From SYFY01 sp031385325 (GTDB lineage Bacteria > Pseudomonadota > Gammaproteobacteria > Pseudomonadales > Azotimanducaceae): DNA of 49,928 bases. The notes under the pieces are model-generated. The model was given only the letters and a program-made list of their open reading frames with translations, was not told where the DNA came from and did no database searches. Each line of letters opens with the position of its first letter. Position 1 is the first letter of the stretch. Positions 8,635 to 15,873 of the stretch are shown here, piece after piece. The position numbers and the translations under genes are program-made. The stretch is taken from contig JANNBJ010000103.1 in assembly GCA_031385325.1 (NCBI GenBank), positions 1 to 49,928 of the forward strand, in the 5' to 3' direction.

Positions 8635-8937
8635 TCAGAGGCCTGAAGCTGAAGAAGGGGACTTCAAGGTCGACAATTCCTGCTCGGCAGAGGCTAACGA
8701 TTTGTGCAGTCGGCGACGCTCGAGCCGGATCGGGACTGTCGAGAACATGGCGAGCACATGACCAAGCACACCACCGATTGCGAACGCGATGAAGAGCCAC
8801 CAGAAGACACTCCACTGCGGGGTATGCCAAACGAGGAACCGCAGGCTGACCGGCTCCTGATTCACTGCCAATGCTGCCAGCAATGCCACCAGCAACAAGG
8901 CGATGACGATCAGCACCCGTCGCACAGATCGCAACAT
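8635..8937 (-). CDS. lapA: LapA-domain inner-membrane protein (DUF1049)
   Basis: A 100-residue protein with two transmembrane segments (about residues 7-25 and 42-65) and a basic/coiled C-terminal tail. This is the layout of the LapA/YciS (DUF1049) family, which in E. coli works with LapB in controlling lipopolysaccharide synthesis through LpxC turnover. The internal sequence VNQEPVSLRFLVW is typical of the family. Its start codon overlaps the ihfB stop by one base (TGATG), so it is translationally coupled to ihfB, the usual neighbour in Pseudomonas-like genomes. No lapB is seen next to it. Confidence 0.82.
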   Translation of the reverse strand: MLRSVRRVLIVIALLLVALLAALAVNQEPVSLRFLVWHTPQWSVFWWLFIAFAIGGVLGHVLAMFSTVPIRLERRRLHKSLASAEQELSTLKSPSSASGL

Positions 8938-9275
8938 CAGCGATCTGCTGGGTGGACTGCTGCCCGCGAACCGGATTCGACGCTGCCGTTTTCCGTCCAG
9001 CTATTGACGGTTTCGCGCAGCTCTTTGCCGGGCTTGAAATGAGGAACGTATTTTCCGGTCAATCCCACCGATTCACCGGTCTTGGGATTACGCCCGATGC
9101 GGGGCGCGCGATAGTGCAACGAAAAAGAGCCGAATCCACGAATCTCGATCCGCTGGCCTTGCGCGAGCGTAACCGACATCTGCTCCAGCATGGTACGCAC
9201 CGCCAGTTCAACATCCTTGGGGAGGAGTTGCATCTGGCGGTAGCAGATTCGATCAATGAGTTCGGACTTTGTCAT
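8937..9275 (-). CDS. ihfB: Integration host factor subunit beta
   Basis: A 112-residue HU/IHF-family protein beginning MTKSELIDRI, with IEIRGFGSFSLHYR and the beta-arm region APRIGRNPKTGESV. IHF (with IhfA, not in this window) bends DNA at specific sites in replication, recombination and transcription. The family norm is about 94-100 residues. This protein has an extra polar tail (about 18 residues) after the FKPGKELRETV core, running into lapA. I chose the ATG at 9275 because GGAGG lies 4 nt upstream. A TTG just before it (9278) would sit too close to that site. Confidence 0.93.
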   Translation of the reverse strand: MTKSELIDRICYRQMQLLPKDVELAVRTMLEQMSVTLAQGQRIEIRGFGSFSLHYRAPRIGRNPKTGESVGLTGKYVPHFKPGKELRETVNSWTENGSVESGSRAAVHPADR

Positions 9276-9305
9276 CAAGCCTCCAGTGCCGCACTCGCCT
9301 TCCTT

Positions 9306-9344
9306 AGCTGATCTAAAAAGAGCTGATCTAAAAAGAACTGATCC
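9306..9344. repeat. 15-bp tandem repeat between rpsA and ihfB
   Basis: AGCTGATCTAAAAAG occurs twice head to tail with no mismatch (9306-9320, 9321-9335). A partial third copy (AACTGATC) follows to about 9344. On the transcribed minus strand each unit contains CTTTTTAG, giving T-rich stretches downstream of the palindrome at 9347-9364. It lies in the non-coding gap between the rpsA stop and the ihfB start. Confidence 0.85.
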
Positions 9345-9346
9345 AT

Positions 9347-9364
9347 TACGCGCATGTGCGCGTA
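9347..9364. repeat. Perfect palindrome just after the rpsA stop codon
   Basis: TACGCGCA-TG-TGCGCGTA is an 18-bp inverted repeat with 8-bp arms. It begins directly after the TGA stop of rpsA in the direction of transcription. In ihfB-ihfA-like operon terms it lies upstream on the genome of rpsA's end, so it is at the 3' end of the rpsA transcript and the 5' leader of ihfB. A T-rich stretch (TTCTTTTTAG) starts about 10 nt beyond the stem, further than usual for an intrinsic terminator. It may protect the rpsA 3' end or attenuate read-through into ihfB-lapA. Confidence 0.6.
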
Positions 9365-11050
9365 TCAGTTTCCTGAGTTCTGTTCCATCTGCGCCTTGAT
9401 CAGATCACCCAGCGTCTGTGCACCACCACGCTCGGTTTCCTGCTTGCGCATTTCACGAACCGCCTCTCGATCGTCTTCAACATTCTTTGCCTTCACTGAG
9501 ACGGCCAGCGTGCGGTTACGACGATCGACACTGATGATCTTGACCTCGATCTCCTGACCCACGGTCAACGCGTTGCGCGCATCTTCCACCTGGTCACTGT
9601 TGAGTTCAGAAGCCTTGAGCACCGCAACCACTTCAGGCGCCAGTTCGACGTACGCTTCCTTGGCACCAACTTCGATCACCTTGCCGGTGACGATGCTGCC
9701 TCGATCATTCACTGCGACGTAGTCCGAATAGGAGTCCTGGTCGAGTTGTTTGACGCCCAGTGAGATGCGCTCACGCTCGGGGTCGATCGACAGAATGACC
9801 GACTCGATTTCTTCACCTTTGGAGAATCTGCGAACGGCTGTCTCGCCGGGTTCGTTCCACGACAGATCGGACAGATGAACAAGCCCGTCGATATTGCCTT
9901 CCAGACCAATGAAGATACCGAAGTCGGTAATGGACTTGATCGAACCCTTGATGCGGTCGCCCTTGGCATAACGCAGGCTGAACTCTTCCCATGGATTTGG
10001 ACGACACTGCTTGATGCCGAGGGAAATACGACGACGCTCTTCATCAATGTCGAGCACCATCACATCAACCTGGTCACCAACCGACACCACCTTGGACGGG
10101 TGCACGTTCTTGTTGGTCCAGTCCATCTCGGACACGTGGACCAGCCCTTCCACTCCCTCTTCGATTTCGGCAAAACAGCCGTAATCGGTGAGGTTGGTGA
10201 CGGTTGCACGAACTCGTGAACCTTCGGGGTAACGACGTGTAATTTGTGTCCACGGGTCATCGCCGAGTTGTTTCATACCTAAGCTGACACGATTTTTCTC
10301 GCGATCGAATTTCAGGATACGAACACCCACTTCGTCGCCCACATTGACCATTTCGCTTGGATGTCGAATGCGCTTCCAGGCCATGTCGGTGATATGCAAC
10401 AGACCATCGACGCCGCCGAGGTCAACGAATGCACCGTAGTCTGTGAGGTTCTTGACGATGCCCTTGACGTCCATGCCTTCCTGCAGCGAACCCAGCAACG
10501 CTTCGCGTTCAACACTGTTTTCCTGTTCGAGAACTGCACGACGGGAGACGACAACGTTGTTCCGCTTCTGGTCGAGCTTGATGACCATGAAATCCAGCGG
10601 ACGGTTTTCAAGATGTGCGGTCTCACGCAGCGGACGGATATCGATCAGCGAGCCTGGCAAGAAAGCACGGATTTCGTTGATATCTACCGTGAAGCCACCT
10701 TTGACCTTGCCGGTGATGATGCCTTCCACGGCCTTCTGTTGCAGGTGTGCACCTTCCAGTCGATCCCAGGTTTCGGCTCGCTTGGCTTTTTCGCGAGAGA
10801 GGCGAGTTTCACCGAACCCGTCATCGACCACTTCCATCGCTACCTTGACCTGGTCGCCGATGGAAAGTTTGAAATTACCTTGATCGTCCAGGAACTGGAC
10901 GCGCGGGATGACGCCTTCGGACTTGAGTCCGGCATGCACGGTTACCCAGTCAGCGTCGATATCCACCACGGTGCCGGTAACGATGGAGCCCGGCGCCATT
11001 TCGACGGTGGTCAGACTTTTGGCAAATAGATCAGCAAATGATTCAGTCAT
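9365..11050 (-). CDS. rpsA: 30S ribosomal protein S1
   Basis: A 561-residue protein with six S1/OB-fold repeats. The recurring signatures include VKNLTDYGAFVDLGGVDGLLHITDM, given here only as its parts (LTDYGAFVDLGG, then DGLLHI), VTNLTDYGCFAEI, IKSITDFGIFIGL and VGDEVGVRILKFD. The length matches E. coli S1 (557). It brings mRNA to the 30S subunit and binds A/U-rich leaders. The ATG at 11050 lacks a Shine-Dalgarno, as is known for rpsA in enterobacteria. It lies 47 bp after cmk and is followed by ihfB, the standard order in gammaproteobacteria. Confidence 0.98.
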   Translation of the reverse strand: MTESFADLFAKSLTTVEMAPGSIVTGTVVDIDADWVTVHAGLKSEGVIPRVQFLDDQGNFKLSIGDQVKVAMEVVDDGFGETRLSREKAKRAETWDRLEGAHLQQKAVEGIITGKVKGGFTVDINEIRAFLPGSLIDIRPLRETAHLENRPLDFMVIKLDQKRNNVVVSRRAVLEQENSVEREALLGSLQEGMDVKGIVKNLTDYGAFVDLGGVDGLLHITDMAWKRIRHPSEMVNVGDEVGVRILKFDREKNRVSLGMKQLGDDPWTQITRRYPEGSRVRATVTNLTDYGCFAEIEEGVEGLVHVSEMDWTNKNVHPSKVVSVGDQVDVMVLDIDEERRRISLGIKQCRPNPWEEFSLRYAKGDRIKGSIKSITDFGIFIGLEGNIDGLVHLSDLSWNEPGETAVRRFSKGEEIESVILSIDPERERISLGVKQLDQDSYSDYVAVNDRGSIVTGKVIEVGAKEAYVELAPEVVAVLKASELNSDQVEDARNALTVGQEIEVKIISVDRRNRTLAVSVKAKNVEDDREAVREMRKQETERGGAQTLGDLIKAQMEQNSGN

Positions 11051-11086
11051 GTAGTTTGTTGTTTTAGCCCAGGTCTCGAACGGGCT
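11051..11086 (-). promoter_or_regulatory. rpsA leader: SD-less, A-rich, preceded by a hairpin
   Basis: On the minus strand the 15 nt before the rpsA ATG read AAAACAACAAACTAC, with no Shine-Dalgarno. Just upstream is a short stem AGCCC (11082-11086 complement) pairing with GGGCT (11066-11070 complement), with an 11-nt loop. In E. coli rpsA, a structured SD-less leader allows S1 to control its own translation. This layout fits that idea, but the gap is only 47 bp. Confidence 0.4.
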
Positions 11087-11097
11087 CTCCTGATTGG

Positions 11098-11784
11098 TTA
11101 GTTGATGTTCGCGCTGCCAATGAGACCGATTGCTGATGCACGTTGCAGGGCCAATGCCAGTACTGCATCGATCGACAGCAGGGTGCTATCGATGATGAAG
11201 GCATCGGGTGCGGGCTTCAGCGGAGAAACAGCACGCCCTTTATCTCGCTCGTCCCGTTCCCGGAGGCTCGAAAGAAGGGCGGGCAAAGTAGCAGGTAACC
11301 CCTTTCCTATCAACTGGTTATAGCGACGCAGCGCACGCGCCTCAAGACCTGCATCGAGATAGATCTTGAGCGGCGCGTCCGGAAACACCACGGTGCCCAT
11401 GTCGCGGCCGTCCGCAACCAGGCCCGGGGGCTTGCGCATTGCCAGTTGCATCGACAGAACGGCGTGACGCACCTCGGGGTAGGCTGCAACGATACTGGCA
11501 GCGGCGCTGACATCCTCTTCACGAATCCGCCGGGAATACTCCTGGCCATCCACCGTCAGACCATCGTCGCGAAAAATGATCGAAAGACCGTTGATCATGG
11601 GCAGGAGGTCTGCGGCCGATCGGATGTCGACCCTGCGATCCAGTGCCGCTGCGGCAACCACCCGATACAGCGCGCCGCTGTCCAGCAGGTGCCACCCCAA
11701 TCGACGAGCAATCAATACTGCCAAAGTGCCTTTGCCTGACCCGCTCGGACCATCCACCGTGATCACTGGAACCGGATCATTCAT
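11098..11784 (-). CDS. cmk: Cytidylate kinase
   Basis: A 228-residue (d)CMP kinase, which phosphorylates CMP/dCMP to the diphosphate with ATP. The P-loop is GPSGSGKGT near the N-terminus. The substrate region has DGRDMGTVVFPDA and the lid arginines lie in RDERDKGRAVSPL. The length fits the family (about 225). I chose the ATG at 11784 over an in-frame GTG at 11793, since the P-loop strand normally begins within ten residues of the start. It follows tyrA by 12 bp. In Pseudomonas the gene upstream of cmk is the tyrA-aroA fusion. Here no aroA part is present. Confidence 0.96.
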   Translation of the reverse strand: MNDPVPVITVDGPSGSGKGTLAVLIARRLGWHLLDSGALYRVVAAAALDRRVDIRSAADLLPMINGLSIIFRDDGLTVDGQEYSRRIREEDVSAAASIVAAYPEVRHAVLSMQLAMRKPPGLVADGRDMGTVVFPDAPLKIYLDAGLEARALRRYNQLIGKGLPATLPALLSSLRERDERDKGRAVSPLKPAPDAFIIDSTLLSIDAVLALALQRASAIGLIGSANIN

Positions 11785-11796
11785 GGTTGCCACCGG

Positions 11797-12609
11797 TCAG
11801 AGCTGCCGCCGCCGATTCGCCGCTTCTTCAAGCAAGGCAATCCCACCGGCTTCGTCACCAGTTTCCAGCGCCTTGCGCAGAGCCAGGACTTCTTCGTTGA
11901 AAGCATCCAGTGCTTGCAGCAATGGTGTCTGATTGAACCTGAAAATCTTCCACCACAACTCCGGATTGGACGCCGCGATGCGCGTGAAATCAGCAAACCC
12001 GCCGCCACTGAACTGCAGCTCGTCGTCGGCGATTGCGCGCATGAAGGCAAAGGCCAGCAGATGCGGAAGATGGCTGGTCGCAGCCAGAGTGACGTCGTGG
12101 TCGGTTACGTCCATGACATGCAGGCGTGCGCCCAGGTCGGACCAGAACTGGCGCGCCACCAGAACTGCTGCAGCGCTGGTTTCGGCTGCCGGTGCGAGGA
12201 TCAACAATCGGTTGCGGAACAGATCCGCTGGTGCGTGCTCAGGCCCATGTTTTTCTGACCCGGCGAGGGGATGGCAAGGCACGTAGTTGGCCGGTAATCG
12301 ACCCAATCGCGCCCGCACCGTATCGACGATGAACCCTTTGACGCTGCCCACATCAACCACTACGCCCTGATGCTGAGCAAGCCGCTCGATCCAATCAGGA
12401 ATGTGCTCATTCGGTGTGGCGATCACAACAATCGAGGCATCCGCGGGAACCTCGCCAACGATGCTGTCGACCAATCCAAGCTGCAGCGCCGTTCGCGCAT
12501 GCGCGGGATGGTGGTCGATGCCGATAATGGCGTCGATGGAACCAACCTGACGAGCGGCGCGGGCTACGGCACCGCCGATCATGCCGGTGCCGACAACAAC
12601 CAGCTTCAT
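11797..12609 (-). CDS. tyrA: Prephenate dehydrogenase (monofunctional)
   Basis: A 270-residue prephenate/arogenate dehydrogenase. The NAD-binding motif VVVGTGMIGGAVARAA is at residues 3-18. Substrate-binding signatures HPLAGSEKHGPEHA and SHLPHLLAFAF carry the conserved histidines and serine. It makes 4-hydroxyphenylpyruvate (or tyrosine from arogenate) from prephenate. It overlaps hisC by 4 bp and lies directly before cmk. In Pseudomonas and relatives this protein is followed by, or fused to, AroA (EPSP synthase). Here the reading frame ends at the end of the TyrA domain and no AroA sequence occurs in the window. Confidence 0.94.
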   Translation of the reverse strand: MKLVVVGTGMIGGAVARAARQVGSIDAIIGIDHHPAHARTALQLGLVDSIVGEVPADASIVVIATPNEHIPDWIERLAQHQGVVVDVGSVKGFIVDTVRARLGRLPANYVPCHPLAGSEKHGPEHAPADLFRNRLLILAPAAETSAAAVLVARQFWSDLGARLHVMDVTDHDVTLAATSHLPHLLAFAFMRAIADDELQFSGGGFADFTRIAASNPELWWKIFRFNQTPLLQALDAFNEEVLALRKALETGDEAGGIALLEEAANRRRQL

Positions 12610-13715
12610 TTATTCAGAACACGAGCCAGACTGTCGAGACAGCGCTGGTTCTGCTCTGGTAACCCGACCGTGATGCGTAGATGACGGGGCAAGCCATATT
12701 CAGCGATCGGCCGCACGATCACGCCTTCGCGCAACATGGCGTCATACACCGGCCTTGCCTCTCGACCCACATCCACGGTCACAAAATTGCCCACAGACGG
12801 GATGCAGGCAAGTCCAAGCTGGGTCAGGCCACCGAACAGAAACTGCAATCCATCCTTGTTGAGCAACCGCGACGTGCGGACAAATTCCTGGTCACCAAGC
12901 GCAGCTTCCGCGGCGGCCAGCGCCATCGAATTCACATTGAACGGCTGGCGGATCCGGTTCAACAAGTCAGCAAACACCGGGGAGCTGACGGCGTAACCCA
13001 CCCGCAGCGAAGCCAGCCCATGGATCTTCGAGAAGGTGCGTGTGACGACCAGATTCGGATAGCGGGCAAGCAAGGTCATGCCATTCGGAAAACCCGGTAC
13101 ATCGACATATTCCTGATAGGCCTCATCCAGCACTACCCAGATATGTGCAGGAACAGCATCAAGGAATCTGACCAGCGCCTCGTGAGTCACCCAGGTGCCG
13201 GTTGGATTATTCGGGTTGGCGATGAACATCATTCGCGTCGCGGCCGTGACCGACGCAAGGAATCCATCAAGATCGCACCCAAACTCCACTGCGGGAACAG
13301 TGACCAGCCTGGCCCCGGCGGCAATTGTTGCCAGTCGATACACAACAAACGCATGTTCGGAGACGATGGCCTCCGCACCCGGTTCAAGCACCACTCGTGC
13401 GGCAAGTTCCAGCACGTCGTTCGAGCCATTGCCAAGGGTAATGCAGGGCAGCGTTACGCCATGATGTTCGGCGAGTGCCTGTTTCAGCCGAAAGCCGCTG
13501 CCATCCGGATACAGTGACAAGTTGTCAAACACCGCGCGCAATGCAGTGCGTACTTTTTCACCGGGACCGCGTGGATTTTCATTGCTCGCCAGTTTGATGA
13601 TGTCCGAGATGCCGAGTTCACGGGCCAGTTCATCAATCGGCTTGCCAGGCTGATAGGGGCTGAGCGACGCAATTGCCGCATTCACATTCGTGGTCTTGAG
13701 GTCAGGAGTACTCAC
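12606..13715 (-). CDS. hisC: Histidinol-phosphate / aromatic aminotransferase
   Basis: A 369-residue class I/II PLP aminotransferase. NENPRGPG lies near residue 41, NGSNDVLELAARVV follows, NPNNPTGTW is the substrate/PLP asparagine motif, and the Schiff-base lysine is in TRTFSKIHGLASLRVGY. The best family match is HisC. In this location (pheA-hisC2-tyrA) it is generally thought to transaminate aromatic keto acids, the last step in Phe/Tyr synthesis, besides histidinol phosphate. It overlaps both pheA and tyrA by 4 bp. Confidence 0.95.
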   Translation of the reverse strand: MSTPDLKTTNVNAAIASLSPYQPGKPIDELARELGISDIIKLASNENPRGPGEKVRTALRAVFDNLSLYPDGSGFRLKQALAEHHGVTLPCITLGNGSNDVLELAARVVLEPGAEAIVSEHAFVVYRLATIAAGARLVTVPAVEFGCDLDGFLASVTAATRMMFIANPNNPTGTWVTHEALVRFLDAVPAHIWVVLDEAYQEYVDVPGFPNGMTLLARYPNLVVTRTFSKIHGLASLRVGYAVSSPVFADLLNRIRQPFNVNSMALAAAEAALGDQEFVRTSRLLNKDGLQFLFGGLTQLGLACIPSVGNFVTVDVGREARPVYDAMLREGVIVRPIAEYGLPRHLRITVGLPEQNQRCLDSLARVLNK

Positions 13716-14815
13716 ATTCTCGCCTGTGGATAAGAACCAAGGACACGCACCGACAACGCAACATTGCGCACCTGCTCGAGCGCACGCTGCACAGGTTCAT
13801 CGGTTTCGTGGCCATCAAAATCAATGAAAAAAACATAGGACCAGTTGCCGGAACGCGCGGGACGGGTCTCGATCCGTGTCAGGCTGATGCTTTGCTGCTG
13901 CAGCGGTTCGAGCACGTGAAACAGGGCGCCTGGCTCGTTGCGGGTGGATACCAGTATGGACGTCTTGTCTGCACCGCTGGGGCCGACGATCTGTTTGCCA
14001 AGCACCAGAAACCGGGTTTTGTTATCAGGTTGATCCTCGATGTTGCGCACCAGAATGCGCAAGCCATAAAGATTGGCGGCCGCTTCTCCGGCAACCGCCG
14101 CTTTACCAGGTTGTTCGGACACCAATCGAGCCGCCTCACCATTGCTGGATACCACAGTCCGCGGGACATTGGGGTAATGCTGATCGAGCCATGAGCGACA
14201 CTGCGCCAAGGATTGGGAATGGCTAAGGATTTCGTTGATCGGCAGCTCATCGTTGCCTTTCATGAAGCACTGATGAATGGGCAGCTCGACTTCGGCGCAC
14301 ACACGCAGGTTCGACGCCATGAAACAATCGAGTGTGTGATTGACCATGCCTTCGGTTGAATTTTCCACCGGCACCACGCCATACATCACGGCTTCCGATT
14401 CAACTTCGCGGAAAACTTCATCGATGGAGCCCAAGGGTATGCACTGTGCAAACTGGCCGAACTGTTTGACGGTTGCCGCTTGAGTGTAGGTGCCTGCTGG
14501 CCCGAGGAACGCAACGGTCAGGGGCTGTTCCAGATTCAGGCAGCACGACAGAATTTCGCGGTACAGTCGGCCCAGATCTTCGTTACTCAGTGGTCCTGGA
14601 TTCTGCTCGCGAAGTTTGTCGAGAATCTGCGCCACACGCTCCGGTCGATAAAAATAGAGCGTGCTGTCACCCGCATGCGCCTGTTTGATGCGCCCGACAT
14701 CCAGCGCACACTGCGCGCGCTCGTTAAGCAGGCGAATCAGCTGCTCATCGATCTCGTCGATTCGTCGGCGCAGTGGCTCGAGCTCGGAGTTATCCGTGCT
14801 CACGCTCAAATTCAC
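13712..14815 (-). CDS. pheA: Chorismate mutase / prephenate dehydratase (P-protein)
   Basis: A 367-residue bifunctional enzyme. The N-terminal AroQ chorismate mutase domain is at residues 10-95 (RRRIDEIDEQLIRLLNERA). The prephenate dehydratase domain starts at FLGPAGTYTQAA (about 105) and includes VPVENSTEGMVNHTLD. A C-terminal ACT domain has NEPGALFHVLEPL and LTRIETRPAR, where phenylalanine is known to act as a feedback inhibitor. It converts chorismate to phenylpyruvate. The start at 14815 overlaps the serC end by 26 bp, and its stop overlaps hisC by 4 bp, so the whole run looks translationally coupled. Confidence 0.97.
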   Translation of the reverse strand: MNLSVSTDNSELEPLRRRIDEIDEQLIRLLNERAQCALDVGRIKQAHAGDSTLYFYRPERVAQILDKLREQNPGPLSNEDLGRLYREILSCCLNLEQPLTVAFLGPAGTYTQAATVKQFGQFAQCIPLGSIDEVFREVESEAVMYGVVPVENSTEGMVNHTLDCFMASNLRVCAEVELPIHQCFMKGNDELPINEILSHSQSLAQCRSWLDQHYPNVPRTVVSSNGEAARLVSEQPGKAAVAGEAAANLYGLRILVRNIEDQPDNKTRFLVLGKQIVGPSGADKTSILVSTRNEPGALFHVLEPLQQQSISLTRIETRPARSGNWSYVFFIDFDGHETDEPVQRALEQVRNVALSVRVLGSYPQARM

Positions 14816-15872
14816 TCATGTAGGCAACCAGTGCATCAACCGATGCCTGGCCGACAGCGTTATAGATACTGGCCCGCATACCACCAACACTTCGATGTCC
14901 CTGCAGATTCTGCATGGTGCGTGCTTCTGCGCCTTTCAGGAACTGCGCGTCGAGTTTGGCATCAGGCAGGGTAAACGGAATGTTCATCCAGGAACGATTC
15001 TCTTTCACCACCGGCGAGGTGTAGAAGTTGCTGTTGTCGATAGCGCTATACAGCGTGGCGGCCTTGAGCCGATTACGCTCTGCAATCACTGGCAATCCGC
15101 CCTGCTGTTTCATCCACTTGAATACCAGCCCTGCCAGGTACCAGGCATACGTTGGCGGTGTATTGGACATCGAGCCAGCCTTGGCGTGCACACCATAATC
15201 GAGCATGCTCGGAATGCCTTTGCGCACACGGCTGAGCAGATCTTTACGCACAATCACCAGCACCAGGCCCGCTGGGCCAATGTTCTTCTGCGCCCCTGCA
15301 TAAATCAGTCCGAATCGACTGACATCAATCGGCCGTGACAGGATGTCGGACGACATGTCAGCTACGAGCGGCACCGAAGGTCTCGGGAACTCATGGAATT
15401 GAACCCCGCCGATCGTTTCGTTTGAACAGATGTGCAAGTACGCATCGGTAGGTGCAACCTGCCACTCGCTCGTCGGCGGAACGCGATCGAATTTCGTGGA
15501 TTCACTGCTCGCCGCGATGCGGACTTCACAGAACTTGCGAGCCTCTTCGATGGCCTTGACCGACCAGGCGCCGGTGTTGACGTAGGCTGCTGAATCTGCA
15601 GTACCAAGCAGATTGAGGGGAATTGCCGCGAACTGCTGCGTCGCCCCGCCTTGCAGAAACAGCACATGATAGTCATCACCAACGGACAGCAGTTCGCGAA
15701 AATCCCGCTCAGCCGTCTCAGCGATTTCGATAAAGGCATCACTGCGATGGCTCATCTCCATCACCGACACGCCGGTGCCACGATAATCGAGCATTTCCGC
15801 TTGTGCCTGGATCAGCACTTCAATGGGCAGCGCAGCCGGCCCGGCGGAAAAATTGTGTGCGCGCTTGGTCAT
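14790..15872 (-). CDS. serC: Phosphoserine aminotransferase
   Basis: A 360-residue class V PLP aminotransferase beginning MTKRAHNFSAGPAALP. GGATQQFAAIPLNLL binds the PLP phosphate. The lysine is in YAGAQKNIGPAG. It makes 3-phosphoserine from 3-phosphohydroxypyruvate and also acts in the PLP pathway on 4-phosphohydroxythreonine. It would thus work with SerA (36460-37644) and PdxJ (28777-29547) of this window. The frame stays open upstream to 16085, but that part lies antisense-free inside gyrA's tail in another frame. The ATG at 15872, one base after the gyrA stop, gives the family N-terminus. Confidence 0.97.
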   Translation of the reverse strand: MTKRAHNFSAGPAALPIEVLIQAQAEMLDYRGTGVSVMEMSHRSDAFIEIAETAERDFRELLSVGDDYHVLFLQGGATQQFAAIPLNLLGTADSAAYVNTGAWSVKAIEEARKFCEVRIAASSESTKFDRVPPTSEWQVAPTDAYLHICSNETIGGVQFHEFPRPSVPLVADMSSDILSRPIDVSRFGLIYAGAQKNIGPAGLVLVIVRKDLLSRVRKGIPSMLDYGVHAKAGSMSNTPPTYAWYLAGLVFKWMKQQGGLPVIAERNRLKAATLYSAIDNSNFYTSPVVKENRSWMNIPFTLPDAKLDAQFLKGAEARTMQNLQGHRSVGGMRASIYNAVGQASVDALVAYMSEFEREHG

Positions 15873-15873
15873 G

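Noticed and set aside
9375..11049. Long plus-strand open frames opposite rpsA
   Set aside because: They are shadows of the S1 repeats, without ribosome-binding sites or recognisable domains.
13725..13733. Perfect DnaA box TGTGGATAA near the pheA/hisC junction
   Set aside because: A single 9-mer of this kind is expected about once per 130 kb per strand by chance; it lies inside a coding region with no second box or AT-rich stretch nearby.
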